A stretch of 64,000 nt of DNA from SB11 sp943370295 (GTDB taxonomy: Bacteria; Bacteroidota; Bacteroidia; UBA8524), in NCBI GenBank assembly GCA_943370295.1, contig CALRQL020000002.1, forward strand, positions 372,001 to 436,000. Reading direction: 5' to 3'. The notes below the pieces were generated by a model that saw only the letters and a list, made by a program, of their open reading frames with translations, made no database searches and had not been told where the DNA came from. Both the position numbers and the translations under genes were made by a program. Shown here one piece after another: positions 8,177 through 17,726 of the stretch; position 1 is the stretch's first letter, and each line of letters starts with the position of its first letter.

Positions 8177-9166
8177 TCATTCCTTAATGAATTTTTTTAT
8201 TGAGATAAAATCTTTTGCAGCATTGTGAAAAGTAATAAAGTAAACCCCTTTGGGTATGTTGCCAACATTTATAGATGAAAGCTCTGAGCCGCTCTGTACC
8301 AATTTGCCTGTAATATCGTGGATTTTATAATCCAAATTCAACTCTGTAGAAACTGTAAAGTTCAACACATCATTAGTTGGGTTGGGATAAATTGTAACAA
8401 CAGGTTCCACTGTATTTTCAACTGGTTGAACAGATGTGTTTGGGTTTGATAGGGTCGCAAGTGATACGATTTCAGCCGAATCAAGTTCACGAGAATAAAC
8501 ATAAAGGTCATCAATTTTACCGTTAAAATAGGTCATCGATGTTTGCGAAGTAGCTCCGCTTCTAACTCGTCCGATGCAAAGAATATCATCACTAAGGTTT
8601 AGCTGTCCCGTTCCAATAGTCATTTCCCTATCAAAAACACCATTAATAAACAGTTTTTGTTTTTGGGTTGTTTTGTTAAATGTAACAGCCACATGTGTCC
8701 AAGAACTATTTGTTGGTTTTATAGAACCCCTAATCATATTTCCTTGTGGGTTATATGTTTCGCACAAAATGCCATACCTGTCGTTAGAGTTGTATATACT
8801 GCCCCACATAACATGGCAACGGAACTTATAATCACCATAATCAAAAAAATGAGGGTAGGGGGTAGTTTGCCCGTCAGAATAATACCAAAGCGCAATAGTT
8901 ACCTCGTCTTTATGACTACCGATATTCGCATTGATTCTTCCGTCTTGGCCGGTAAATAAGTAAGCACTATTTGGGTTGCCGTGTCTGTCGGTAGTTAATG
9001 AAATTCCATTACCTAAAATAGATGCGTGACGGCCTTTACCCGATGTGTCATTCGTATTTCCGTTGAACAAAAAACAAGCTTGCAGACTGTCGGTTGATAC
9101 CTGAGCAGTTAGTATTCTTGCAGATAACAGTATTAGAATTGAAATTAATGGTAAAATCTTTCTCAT
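8177..9166 (-). CDS. LamG-domain protein with T9SS type A sorting domain
   Basis: 329 residues. Signal peptide at residues 1-22 (MRKILPLISILILL, ending LTAQ). A LamG jelly-roll domain spans about 28-240, with GKGRHASILGNGI, DRHGNPNSAYLF, WTHVAVTFNKTTQKQKLFINGV and GKIDDLYVYSREL. The C-terminal 75 residues are a T9SS type A sorting domain with YPNPTNDVLNFTV, ITGKLVQSG and IPKGVYFITF, ending KKFIKE. It should be exported by T9SS and anchored or released at the surface. The LamG domain resembles that of the partial protein at the left edge. Ligand unknown. Confidence 0.87.
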   Translation of the reverse strand: MRKILPLISILILLSARILTAQVSTDSLQACFLFNGNTNDTSGKGRHASILGNGISLTTDRHGNPNSAYLFTGQDGRINANIGSHKDEVTIALWYYSDGQTTPYPHFFDYGDYKFRCHVMWGSIYNSNDRYGILCETYNPQGNMIRGSIKPTNSSWTHVAVTFNKTTQKQKLFINGVFDREMTIGTGQLNLSDDILCIGRVRSGATSQTSMTYFNGKIDDLYVYSRELDSAEIVSLATLSNPNTSVQPVENTVEPVVTIYPNPTNDVLNFTVSTELNLDYKIHDITGKLVQSGSELSSINVGNIPKGVYFITFHNAAKDFISIKKFIKE

Positions 9167-9182
9167 GGGCTTAATATTTCCC

Positions 9183-9190
9183 CAAAAATA
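9183..9190 (-). promoter_or_regulatory. Promoter -7 box TATTTTTG for the LamG/T9SS gene
   Basis: Reverse strand reads TATTTTTG, 16 bases before the ATG at 9166. Matches TAnnTTTG. Confidence 0.45.
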
Positions 9191-9241
9191 GTTAAATCAT
9201 AAAATATTAAAGCCTTCGTTAGTTATTGTTCATCGAAAACT

Positions 9242-9249
9242 TACTTTTG
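9242..9249 (+). promoter_or_regulatory. Promoter -7 box TACTTTTG for the GT4 gene
   Basis: Matches TAnnTTTG. It sits inside the longest open frame (which could begin at a TTG at 9226) and so supports the later TTG start at 9265. Confidence 0.45.
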
Positions 9250-9264
9250 CCATATTTGCAAAAA

Positions 9265-10539
9265 TTGAAAACCACACAACTAAATACGTTTGATAAAGGC
9301 GGGGCGGGGGTTGCTGCATACCGTTTACACGAGGCATTTAACAGTGACAGCGAGGTGCAGTCGCAATTGGTGTACTTGCACGGCACTGCTACTGAAAGGT
9401 TTGAAAATGTACACGTGATAGCCAACAACCCCATGGGCAAAAAAATTGCTCTTACTCGTTTAGCGTGGGAAAAAGTATGGTTTGCATTTCAGGTAAAAAA
9501 TAAGGCCGACCGTTTTAGGTTTTCAACGGCTAACATGGGCTTGGATATATCTAGTTTCCCGTTGGTGAAAGAAGCCGACATTGTTCACCTGCATTGGATA
9601 AACAACGGTTTTCTTTCATTGAAAGGCATTCGCAAGCTAAAAAAACTGAATAAACCTATTGTGTGGACTATGCACGACATGTGGGCTATGACCGGCGGTT
9701 GCCATCACAGTCGCGAGTGCGAAAACTACCAAAAACAATGCGGTAACTGTTTTTACTTGCGAAACCCATCTGAAAGCGACGTTTCGGCAACTGTGCATGA
9801 AAAGAAAGAGAAAACATATAGTGATTTAAACCTGACGTTTATAGCTTGTAGTAATTGGTTAGCTGCCAGAGCCCGCAAAAGCTCTTTATTAGGCGATAAA
9901 CGAATAGAAGTAATCCCCAATCCCATCAATACGGAAGTTTATAAACCTAATAACAAAGCCGATGCAAAGGCAAAATTTGGGTTAGATAAAGATACGCTGT
10001 GTATCAGTTTTGTAGCTGCCAATGTTAGCGATGTACGCAAGGGATTTGAATACCTACGTGTTGCTCTTTGGAAACTAAAAGTAAAACAACCCGATTGGAG
10101 TAAAAGAATTAAGTTATTGGTAATGGGGGAGGCTAAAACCGATGTGAATCTTGATTTGCCTTTTGAGTACACATTTACGGGTTACTTGAACGACGAAGAA
10201 CGCATTATAGATTTTTACAATGCCAGCGACGTGTTTGTACTACCCAGCTTAGAAGAAAACCTACCCAATACCATTATGGAGGCCTTAAGTTGCGGTGTTC
10301 CGTCCGTTGCATTTGAGGTAGGGGGGATACCCGACTTGATACAACATATGCACAACGGATATTTAGCCGATTACGAAAGTGTGGATGATTTAGCCGAAGG
10401 AATTAACTATGTGTTGAAGGAAACACAAGCCGGACAACGTTTGCAAGAAAATGCCCGTAACAAAGCCGTTGAAAATTATTCTTACCCTGTAATTGCACAA
10501 AAGGTTACCCAACTATACCAAAGTCTTTTAAATAAATAA
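9265..10539 (+). CDS. Family 4 glycosyltransferase (GT-B fold)
   Basis: About 424 residues from the TTG at 9265, which gives the family-typical N-terminus MKTTQLNTFDKGGAG. It has the GT-B donor-binding signature FVLPSLEENLPNTIMEALSC with GVPSVAFEVGGIPDL, holding the E-x7-E type motif near residues 335-345. The mid-part WTMHDMWAMTGGCHHSRECE with clustered Cys/His is typical of a Bacteroidota subgroup. It should transfer a sugar from a nucleotide donor to a glycan intermediate. A longer start at 9226 (TTG) is possible but would place the promoter box inside the gene. Confidence 0.85.
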   Translation: MKTTQLNTFDKGGAGVAAYRLHEAFNSDSEVQSQLVYLHGTATERFENVHVIANNPMGKKIALTRLAWEKVWFAFQVKNKADRFRFSTANMGLDISSFPLVKEADIVHLHWINNGFLSLKGIRKLKKLNKPIVWTMHDMWAMTGGCHHSRECENYQKQCGNCFYLRNPSESDVSATVHEKKEKTYSDLNLTFIACSNWLAARARKSSLLGDKRIEVIPNPINTEVYKPNNKADAKAKFGLDKDTLCISFVAANVSDVRKGFEYLRVALWKLKVKQPDWSKRIKLLVMGEAKTDVNLDLPFEYTFTGYLNDEERIIDFYNASDVFVLPSLEENLPNTIMEALSCGVPSVAFEVGGIPDLIQHMHNGYLADYESVDDLAEGINYVLKETQAGQRLQENARNKAVENYSYPVIAQKVTQLYQSLLNK

Positions 10540-10572
10540 GGGGATACGGAAACCGTACCCCCTTATTTTATA
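10538..10572. terminator. Convergent (bidirectional) terminator
   Basis: A 12-bp stem with one mismatch (aaggggatacgg at 10538-10549, ccgtaccccctt at 10553-10564, 3-base loop). It is flanked by attttat on the plus side and an AT-rich run on the minus side. It lies between the convergent GT4 and YfhO genes and probably serves both. Confidence 0.75.
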
Positions 10573-10589
10573 TCGTACCCAACGGGTTA

Positions 10590-13103
10590 TTATTGTTCTA
10601 AAGCTTTTAGTTTGCCTTTACGTTTAAGATAAATAGCCAAAATACTCACTCCAAGTAATAATACAAAAAACACAAACGACAGTTTCACCCTGCCCAGTGA
10701 TTTTGAAGCATCGTATTTAAACTCAATAACGTGTTTACCGGCAGGTACTTTCATGGCACGTAATACATAATCTCCGCGGAAATGTTCGGCAGGTTGGCCA
10801 TCTATAAAAGCCTTCCAGCCATCACCATCAGGTTGTTCATAAAACACTTCTGAGAACACCGCCATCTGGTCGCTGCTCGCATTCGATTCATACTTTAAAA
10901 TGTGTGGGGCATAATTCACCAACTTAATCTGTGCAGCTGAATCGTATGCAGGGGTAAAGTTTTTCAACCCCTCAGGCAAGTTTTTGGTTTGCACTACCAA
11001 CGTTTTAGCAGGGTCAAAAACATAAGTACTATCCACGTTCAACGCGGCCATTTCTTTATCTGCATTTTCAACCTGTTTCACCTCACGTACAAACCACGCA
11101 TTACCCATAGGAGGTACCGGAGGCAACTGCGGCTGAATGCCGTTTTGACCATTTACCAGTAAATACGAGGTATTAAGCATAGATAAAACAGCCATATTAT
11201 TTTTATACAACTGAGAGTCAATCAACTCTTGGTATTTACGCAATTTAGCACCGTGATACCCCCCGATTGAGCGATGAAACTGACTGGTGCGCGCATCCTG
11301 TGTGGGGTTAATGGTTAAGTTAAACACGCGGTAATGTGTCAATCCGTCTTGTTGTGCCTGCTGATAAATGGCATTATCCGCCTCAGTAGGTTTGTATTTA
11401 AAATCCTTACGTTTCACAAAATTGTCCTTGTTTAGGTAGCGGGTATTCACACTCCATAAATCAAGCACAATCAGCGCCGCAATAGCAATCATAAACACAG
11501 TACTGCTTTTAATCATGCCTTTTAAATACACCCAAATCAACCCAAAGGCAAGAGCTATGTACACTAACGAACGAATAGCATCACTCTTCATCATTGCTTC
11601 ACGGTCGCTAACCAAAGCACTGGTAAACCAGTCAGGCAATTGCATAGTAGCCTCCCTTGCACTTTCAAACCCAAACAACATGCTGGGCGCAACAATCATA
11701 ATCAGCAACAAAGCACCAAAGCCTAAGCCTGTGTACAATACTATTTTGCTCAGCTTTTCTTTGTTATCATTATTTGCAATAGCCATTATAGCCAGTATCG
11801 CCAATAAGCTCACACCTATTTGCACAATACCCAACGCCATAGATGGGGTACGGAACTTATTAAAAACGGGCAATACATTAAAGCAGAACTCGTAGATGAT
11901 AGAATGGCGGCCCCATGCCAAAAACAAAAACAACACGGTTAGCGCAAGTATCCACCATTTTTCTTTACGGTTAGAAGCGATAATTCCAATCACAAACAAA
12001 AAGCACACAATAGCTCCAAAATATATCGGGCCACCCACAAAAGGCTGGTCTCCCCAATACGAGCTGGCCATTTGTATATATTGATTAAACTCGTTGTTAT
12101 CTTTCACATTTTGTTGCAAAGCGTCGTAAGTCTCACTACCTTTCTTAGGCTTTCCTGTTTTGCGGTCAACTACAGCGTTATCAGCACCACCGTAAGCATC
12201 TGGTACTAGCAGGGTAAAAGTTTCACCCAAACCGTAGCTCCATTGTGTTGCATAATCAAAATCAAGACCTGCATCATTTCCCCCTCTTCGCGTAGAATTC
12301 GTGTTATTGGCTGTAGGTTGTGTAAGTTCTGATGCACCGCCCCTTGTAGTCTCGTGCGAAGCATAATAAGTATTCAGTAGCGTTAGGTTTGGCAAACTGC
12401 CAAACACAACCCCCATCAACAACAAACCAATAGTAATCCCCAAGGCCTTAAATTCTTTCTCCTTAAGCCATACAATACCGTAGTAAATACAAAGCACAGC
12501 AGCAGACAAGGCAGCATAGTAAGTAATTTGATAATGCGATAGCCCTACTTGGTAGTTAACCCCAAAAGCCACCGCAATAAAACCCCATACATATCTTTTT
12601 TGAAAAATAAGATAAATACCGCCCAGCAAAAGAGGCACAAGGGCTATGTTAAAAGTTTTTTGAACGTGTCCGCCTTCAAGACTTAGTATGTTGAAGGTAG
12701 AGAAGGCAAAAATAAAACTGCCCAATGCACCCAGCCAAGGAGTGATGCCCAAAGCACAAAACAGGATGTACATTCCCACAAGGCACCAAAAAATCACATC
12801 AAACGAAAACCCGTCAAAGGCATTTGCCAATGCATAGATAAGCTGGATTGAATAGTTAGAAGGCCCTGTATAACCCACTGATGCAGGCATACCCGAAAAC
12901 ATAGTGTTAGACCAGCCTATAAAATCACCGGTTTTTTTATGGTATTCTTCGGCCTCGCGGGTAAGAGCCTTAGCAGTCAGCTCGTCATTTTGGTTCATCA
13001 CCTTACCGCTAAGCACGGGATAGCAGTAGATAACCGATATTGCCAAGAAAAGAGCAATGATGATTACATGCTGCCTGTTTTTAATAAAAAACGCCTTTAA
13101 CAT
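10590..13103 (-). CDS. YfhO family multi-pass membrane protein
   Basis: 837 residues. Residues 1-550 contain about a dozen hydrophobic segments (the first, at 12-31, has VIIIALFLAISVIY). A soluble C-terminal part of about 250 residues follows, then a final membrane segment near 805-825 and a basic tail. The N-terminal loop carries GWSNTMFSGMPA and the C-terminal domain GDGWKAFIDGQ, features of the YfhO family. In Firmicutes YfhO glycosylates lipoteichoic acid using lipid-linked sugar; the Bacteroidota role is not established, though a GT-C-like function outside the cytoplasm fits the neighbouring glycan genes. Confidence 0.85.
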   Translation of the reverse strand: MLKAFFIKNRQHVIIIALFLAISVIYCYPVLSGKVMNQNDELTAKALTREAEEYHKKTGDFIGWSNTMFSGMPASVGYTGPSNYSIQLIYALANAFDGFSFDVIFWCLVGMYILFCALGITPWLGALGSFIFAFSTFNILSLEGGHVQKTFNIALVPLLLGGIYLIFQKRYVWGFIAVAFGVNYQVGLSHYQITYYAALSAAVLCIYYGIVWLKEKEFKALGITIGLLLMGVVFGSLPNLTLLNTYYASHETTRGGASELTQPTANNTNSTRRGGNDAGLDFDYATQWSYGLGETFTLLVPDAYGGADNAVVDRKTGKPKKGSETYDALQQNVKDNNEFNQYIQMASSYWGDQPFVGGPIYFGAIVCFLFVIGIIASNRKEKWWILALTVLFLFLAWGRHSIIYEFCFNVLPVFNKFRTPSMALGIVQIGVSLLAILAIMAIANNDNKEKLSKIVLYTGLGFGALLLIMIVAPSMLFGFESAREATMQLPDWFTSALVSDREAMMKSDAIRSLVYIALAFGLIWVYLKGMIKSSTVFMIAIAALIVLDLWSVNTRYLNKDNFVKRKDFKYKPTEADNAIYQQAQQDGLTHYRVFNLTINPTQDARTSQFHRSIGGYHGAKLRKYQELIDSQLYKNNMAVLSMLNTSYLLVNGQNGIQPQLPPVPPMGNAWFVREVKQVENADKEMAALNVDSTYVFDPAKTLVVQTKNLPEGLKNFTPAYDSAAQIKLVNYAPHILKYESNASSDQMAVFSEVFYEQPDGDGWKAFIDGQPAEHFRGDYVLRAMKVPAGKHVIEFKYDASKSLGRVKLSFVFFVLLLGVSILAIYLKRKGKLKALEQ

Positions 13104-13220
13104 AGTGTTTTGATTGTGAGTGGGTTAAAATATGGTATCGTAGTAAAATTAAAGTCCCGTAATTATAGTATTAAAGCTTTATTTTACAAAACTTTGCACC
13201 GGCTATAATTTTACAGTAAG

Positions 13221-13820
13221 ATGCAATACCGACTGCTATTGTTGGACAACTACGACTCTTTTACCTATAATCTCAAAGATTATTTTGAGCAGCTGGGGTG
13301 CGAATGTATTGTGGTGCGCAACGATGAAACCGATATAAACGGGCTCAATAAGATACAGTTTGATGGTATTGTAATATCGCCCGGGCCGGGTACACCAGCC
13401 AAGGCAGGGATATTGAATGAAGTAATACAAGCATATCACACAAAAGTGCCCATTTTAGGAATTTGCCTGGGCCACCAAGCTATTGGCGAGTTTTTTGGTG
13501 CAAAACTAAAAAAAGCCGCCTACCCCATGCACGGAAAGGTATCGCAGGTGCTACACACCCGCGATAGCCTCTTTACAGGGCTTCCCACGCCAATGCAAGT
13601 GTGCAGGTATCACTCACTAATAGTAGAGTGGGAGGGGGATAAAGTAATTACAGCAATTGCCCACACACAACAAGGTGAAATAATGGCACTTAAACACAAC
13701 ACACTGCCCGTATTTGGGGTGCAGTTTCACCCTGAAGCAATCTTAACGCAAAGCGGAATAGAATTGCTTAAAAACTGGTTAACTTGTGTGCCTGCGTCAA
13801 AACCTATGGTATTTGTATAA
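13221..13820 (+). CDS. pabA: Aminodeoxychorismate/anthranilate synthase glutamine amidotransferase subunit
   Basis: 199 residues, a class I glutamine amidotransferase. It has LLLDNYDSFTYNL at the start, an SPGPGTP loop, the nucleophile Cys82 in GICLGHQAIGEFFG, and H170/E172 in FGVQFHPEA, completing the triad. It supplies ammonia to a chorismate-using partner for folate (PabB) or tryptophan (TrpE); no partner is encoded here, so it may serve one or both, and trpG is an equally valid name. It is divergent from the YfhO gene with a 117-bp spacer. Confidence 0.88.
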   Translation: MQYRLLLLDNYDSFTYNLKDYFEQLGCECIVVRNDETDINGLNKIQFDGIVISPGPGTPAKAGILNEVIQAYHTKVPILGICLGHQAIGEFFGAKLKKAAYPMHGKVSQVLHTRDSLFTGLPTPMQVCRYHSLIVEWEGDKVITAIAHTQQGEIMALKHNTLPVFGVQFHPEAILTQSGIELLKNWLTCVPASKPMVFV

Positions 13821-13828
13821 TCGAGTAT

Positions 13829-13836
13829 TATATTTG
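13829..13836 (+). promoter_or_regulatory. Promoter -7 box TATATTTG
   Basis: Matches TAnnTTTG, 14 bases before the ATG of the alpha/beta hydrolase at 13851. It suggests that the hydrolase-CBS-Omp85 unit starts here, separately from pabA. Confidence 0.45.
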
Positions 13837-13850
13837 CTGATTGTTAAAAA

Positions 13851-14639
13851 ATGAGTTCAATGGATTACAGCCTAAAAGACGAAGGTAAATACAGGTTTAT
13901 TGAAGAAGGCGAAGGCGAGGTATTGCTTTTGCTGCACGGTTTATTTGGGGCACTTAGCAACTGGAAAGACGTTATCGATCGTTTTTCGGGTTCATACAAA
14001 GTGGTTATACCCATGATGCCTATTTACGAAATGCCGGTACTTACCACCAGTGTTAAGGGACTTGCGAAGTTTATTGAAGAATTTGTTGAGTTTAAAGGAT
14101 ACAGTAATATGACCGTGCTGGGCAACTCATTAGGAGGCCACGTGGCACTGGTATATTCACTAAAAAACCAGCATAATATGCACAGCTTGGTGCTTACAGG
14201 CAGCAGCGGTTTGTATGAAAATGCAATGGGGGGCAGCTACCCTAAACGAGGGGATTACGAATACATTAAGAAAAAAGTAGAATACACTTTTTACGACCCC
14301 GCAACAGCTACAAAAGAATTGGTTGATGAGGTGTTTGAAATAACAAACGACCGCATGAAAACCCTTAAAATACTTGCAATGGCTAAATCGGCCATCAGGC
14401 ACAACATGCGCAAAGAAGTTAGCAAAATTGAAGTGCCCGTTTGCCTTATTTGGGGCAAAAACGACAACATTACTCCCCCTGATGTAGCTGAAGAATTTTT
14501 GCAACTACTGCCCAATGCCGAGTTACATTGGCTGGATAAATGCGGCCATGCTGCAATGATGGAACGTCCGGAAGAATTTAACCGCATACTGGATGATTTC
14601 TTAACGCGGATGTACAAAAAAACAACAATTCCAGGCTAA
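13851..14639 (+). CDS. Alpha/beta fold hydrolase
   Basis: 262 residues. It has the oxyanion-hole motif HGLFG (29-33), the nucleophile elbow GNSLGG with Ser93, an acid in WGKNDNITPP and a catalytic His in KCGHAAMMERP. It is cytosolic, with no signal peptide. Substrate unknown; related Bacteroidota genes sit in this envelope cluster. The stop overlaps the start of the CBS gene (TAATG), implying coupled translation. Confidence 0.85.
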   Translation: MSSMDYSLKDEGKYRFIEEGEGEVLLLLHGLFGALSNWKDVIDRFSGSYKVVIPMMPIYEMPVLTTSVKGLAKFIEEFVEFKGYSNMTVLGNSLGGHVALVYSLKNQHNMHSLVLTGSSGLYENAMGGSYPKRGDYEYIKKKVEYTFYDPATATKELVDEVFEITNDRMKTLKILAMAKSAIRHNMRKEVSKIEVPVCLIWGKNDNITPPDVAEEFLQLLPNAELHWLDKCGHAAMMERPEEFNRILDDFLTRMYKKTTIPG

Positions 14640-15301
14640 TGCTTGCAGGGCAATTACTATCCGGCAGGTTATTCCCCTTAAAAAATTCCGATTCGTGCGG
14701 TAAAGCGCTCGATTTGATGAACGAGTTTGATATAGCTTTTTTGCCGGTAGTTGATGGTGATAAACATTTAGGATATGTTGCAGCATCTGATTTATTGGAT
14801 GCAGACCCTAATGATAACATATTAACAAAAACAAACAGTGCCGTAGTATCAAAAGTTTACGAAAACCAGCACTTATTTGATATCATTACCATTTTTAGCG
14901 AAATAAGCTCATCAGTAGTATCAGTAGTTGATATTAATGATAGGTTTATTGGCATACTATCCGCCAAAGAGCTGATAAATAAAATGGCATCCCTTAATGC
15001 CTTCAGCCAGCCGGGTAGTATTATTACATTAGAATTACCAGCCATCAGCTATTCAATGAGCGAAATTTCGCGCATTGTAGAATACAACAACACCAAAATT
15101 TTGAGCCTGTATGTAAATACAGTGGCCGAAGCTCCTGCACAACTTCAGGTGCACATAAAACTTAATACCACCGATATAAAATCTGTAGTGGCTACCTTTG
15201 AGCGGTACGGATATACCATTGTAGCCTCGTATTACCGAGAGTACGACACGGAAGACATGAAAAACCGTTTCGACTCCTTGATGAAATACCTTGATATTTG
15301 A
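14639..15301 (+). CDS. CBS domain pair protein
   Basis: 220 residues. Two CBS motifs are visible: residues about 8-60 (SCGKALDLMNEFDIAFLPVV, GYVAASDLLD) and about 75-120 (IITIFSEISSSVVSVVD, FIGILSAKELI). An ACT-like C-terminal part (about 130-215) follows. CBS pairs bind adenosyl ligands and act as energy or nucleotide sensors; no catalytic domain is fused. It overlaps the hydrolase by one base at its start and the Omp85 gene at its end (TGATG). Confidence 0.82.
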   Translation: MLAGQLLSGRLFPLKNSDSCGKALDLMNEFDIAFLPVVDGDKHLGYVAASDLLDADPNDNILTKTNSAVVSKVYENQHLFDIITIFSEISSSVVSVVDINDRFIGILSAKELINKMASLNAFSQPGSIITLELPAISYSMSEISRIVEYNNTKILSLYVNTVAEAPAQLQVHIKLNTTDIKSVVATFERYGYTIVASYYREYDTEDMKNRFDSLMKYLDI

Positions 15302-16725
15302 TGCCCATACAACCTTCTGTATCAGTTCGTTTTGTAGGAATACTTACAACGATACTTTTGTGGGCTCTATGCAACAATGTTTGCGCACAGGATGCCGATA
15401 GCGTATTGGTAATAGGGGCAATAAACCTTACCGGCAACGAAAAAACAAAAGACTATATAATACAAAGGGAACTTGATTTTAAAAGCGGCGATACAGTTTC
15501 TGCAAGCAAATTAGCCGCAATGAAAGTAAAAGGCATTCGTCAGATTTTCGACCTTGAATTGTTTAATACGGTTGAAATGCAAATAGCCCCACCCGATAGT
15601 GCGGGACTTACACATATCACCATATACCTAAAAGAACGCTGGTATTTATTTGTAATACCCATTGTAGAAATTGCCGACCGAAATTTTAACCAATGGTGGC
15701 TGGCTGAAAACAAGCTTTCACGTTTAAATTACGGAGTACGCATACGTCGCTCAAACTTGCGAGGGCGTAACGAAACCATACGTATCAACATACAAGGTGG
15801 CTATACCCGCAAATTTTCAGTTGATTATAATTTCCCCTATATAAACAAGGCACTTACCATAGGAGCGGCACTCAATTTCACCTACTCCGACAACAGAGAA
15901 CTGGGATTTGCCACCCAAAATAATAAACTGCAGTTTTTTCACGATACCGGCAAAATATCCTTCAGTCGCCTCAAAACAGGCGTCTCTTTTAGCCTGCGAA
16001 AAAAAATATATTCATCACAATTACTTGATTTAGAATATACCCGCCTGCAAATTGCAGATACAGTTACCAAAGCAGCCGTTAACCCTGATTATTTTTTAAA
16101 CGCACAAACCCGTCAACAAACCTTTTACGCAGGTTACAGGTATATTTATGAGATGCTTGATTACAAACATTACCCACTTAACGGTAAATACCTGTCAGCC
16201 GAAGCCGGTAATTACTTTTTTATCAATGCACCCCAAAACCTTTTCAATGCCTTTATTACCGCATCCTACCATAAAAAACTATCCTACAGGCACTATGCTT
16301 CAGTATCGGTAGATGCAAAATATTCAACACCCGGTCGGCAGCCCTACAACCTATTCAGAGCCCTCGGCTACGAGTACTTTGTGCGGGGATTTGAATATTA
16401 TGTGATAGACGGGCAACACTTTGCTTTGGGTAAAATCAACTACCTGTATAACATACTAACCCCAAAATTCATTCACATTCCCACAGGTGGGATAAAAAAA
16501 TTCAGAAACATACCAATTACCATATTTGCCAAAGCCTTTTACGATGCCGGCTATGTGGTAAACAATAACCCCTTGCCCACAAACACTTTTACAAACAGTT
16601 ACTTGGGAGGCCTCGGAGCAGGCGTTGATATAGTAACTTATTACGACAGGGTACTTAAAATAGAATACACTTTTAACAATAAGGGGCAAAAGGGCTTATT
16701 TTTTCACTACAACATGCTATTTTAA
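15301..16725 (+). CDS. Omp85-family outer membrane protein with one POTRA-like domain
   Basis: About 474 residues from the ATG at 15301, which overlaps the CBS gene stop by one base. A signal peptide spans about residues 1-29 (ending NVCAQ). A single POTRA-like region follows (about 33-110; INLTGNEKTKDYIIQRELDF, FDLELFNTVEM). The rest is rich in alternating beta strands with aromatic residues, ending KGLFFHYNMLF with a C-terminal Phe, as in barrel substrates of BAM. It resembles BamA/TamA barrels but is much shorter than the full BamA at 21114. It may insert or export particular outer-membrane proteins; role unproven. Confidence 0.8.
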   Translation: MPIQPSVSVRFVGILTTILLWALCNNVCAQDADSVLVIGAINLTGNEKTKDYIIQRELDFKSGDTVSASKLAAMKVKGIRQIFDLELFNTVEMQIAPPDSAGLTHITIYLKERWYLFVIPIVEIADRNFNQWWLAENKLSRLNYGVRIRRSNLRGRNETIRINIQGGYTRKFSVDYNFPYINKALTIGAALNFTYSDNRELGFATQNNKLQFFHDTGKISFSRLKTGVSFSLRKKIYSSQLLDLEYTRLQIADTVTKAAVNPDYFLNAQTRQQTFYAGYRYIYEMLDYKHYPLNGKYLSAEAGNYFFINAPQNLFNAFITASYHKKLSYRHYASVSVDAKYSTPGRQPYNLFRALGYEYFVRGFEYYVIDGQHFALGKINYLYNILTPKFIHIPTGGIKKFRNIPITIFAKAFYDAGYVVNNNPLPTNTFTNSYLGGLGAGVDIVTYYDRVLKIEYTFNNKGQKGLFFHYNMLF

Positions 16726-16729
16726 AAAG

Positions 16730-16737
16730 TACCTTTG
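16730..16737 (+). promoter_or_regulatory. Promoter -7 box TACCTTTG for nadK
   Basis: Matches TAnnTTTG and ends 8 bases before the ATG at 16746, so the transcript would be leaderless or nearly so. Confidence 0.5.
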
Positions 16738-16745
16738 TATATAAG

Positions 16746-17642
16746 ATGAAATTAGCGCTGTTTGGCCGCAATTTAAAAAGCAACGGGACAGGTGAATTTA
16801 TTAACCGCCTTGCAGATTTTTTCTCAGAAAATCATACCGTAGCATACGTTCATGAAAACATTATTAATGAGTTTAACGAGCTTACAAAGGATTTTTCATT
16901 AGCCATTGAGCCGTTTAACGACGAAAACTTTTCTAAAACAGATGCAGAATACCTTATATCCATTGGCGGCGACGGAACCCTATTGGATACAGTAGCGTTG
17001 GTTAAAGAAAAAAACATACCCGTGTTGGGCATCAACTCAGGCAGGTTGGGTTTTTTGGCTAATGTGGCAAAAGACGAAGTATATGAAGCCTTTACCGATT
17101 TGGCAAAAGGCAACTATACCATTGATACCCGCTCATTATTATACCTCGAAAGTACTGAGACCTACTTTGACGGCCTGCATTTTGCCCTCAATGATTTTGT
17201 GATACACAAAAACGATTCATCATCAATGATTGTGGTAAACACCTACCTCAATGGTGAGTTTTTAAACTCATATTGGGCCGATGGATTGATTATTTCAACC
17301 CCTACAGGCTCCACAGGGTATTCATTAAGCTGCGGTGGTCCTATTTTATTTCCCTACTCCGAAAGTTTTGCAATCACTCCCATAGCACCCCACAATCTTA
17401 ATGTACGACCCATTGTAGTATCAGATAAAAATGTAATATCTTTTGAAGTAGAGGGGCGCAGTAATTCATTTCTGATAAGTATGGATTCTCGCTCAGTATC
17501 AGTGCCTTTCACATCGCAATTAGCCATTCGCAAAAGCGATTTTGAACTTAAATTAGTGCAATTAAAAGACCATAATTACCTGCGTACATTACGCAGAAAA
17601 TTGATGTGGGGGGTTGACAAACGGAACTTTGATAAGGGGTAA
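16746..17642 (+). CDS. nadK: NAD kinase
   Basis: 298 residues. It carries the diagnostic ISIGGDGTLLD motif (72-81; GGDG at 74-77) and the conserved TPTGSTGYSLSCGGPI block near 195-210. It phosphorylates NAD to NADP in the cytosol using ATP. Length is normal for the family. It sits between an Omp85 gene and the DUF6089 barrels, an arrangement shared by many Bacteroidota, and has its own promoter box 8 bases upstream. Confidence 0.93.
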   Translation: MKLALFGRNLKSNGTGEFINRLADFFSENHTVAYVHENIINEFNELTKDFSLAIEPFNDENFSKTDAEYLISIGGDGTLLDTVALVKEKNIPVLGINSGRLGFLANVAKDEVYEAFTDLAKGNYTIDTRSLLYLESTETYFDGLHFALNDFVIHKNDSSSMIVVNTYLNGEFLNSYWADGLIISTPTGSTGYSLSCGGPILFPYSESFAITPIAPHNLNVRPIVVSDKNVISFEVEGRSNSFLISMDSRSVSVPFTSQLAIRKSDFELKLVQLKDHNYLRTLRRKLMWGVDKRNFDKG

Positions 17643-17699
17643 TCCGTTGCTAAAATTGAAAGTTTTTAAAAAATTAATAGAAAATTACTTTACTAACCC

Positions 17700-17707
17700 T
17701 ATATTTG
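17700..17707 (+). promoter_or_regulatory. Promoter -7 box TATATTTG
   Basis: Matches TAnnTTTG, 19 bases before the ATG at 17727 of the first DUF6089 barrel. Confidence 0.5.
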
Positions 17708-17726
17708 TGCCAATCGAAATTTAGCC

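Noticed and set aside
8177..9166. Glycoside hydrolase or lectin with a defined sugar
   Set aside because: LamG domains bind many ligands and no catalytic residues are visible, so no specific activity is assigned.
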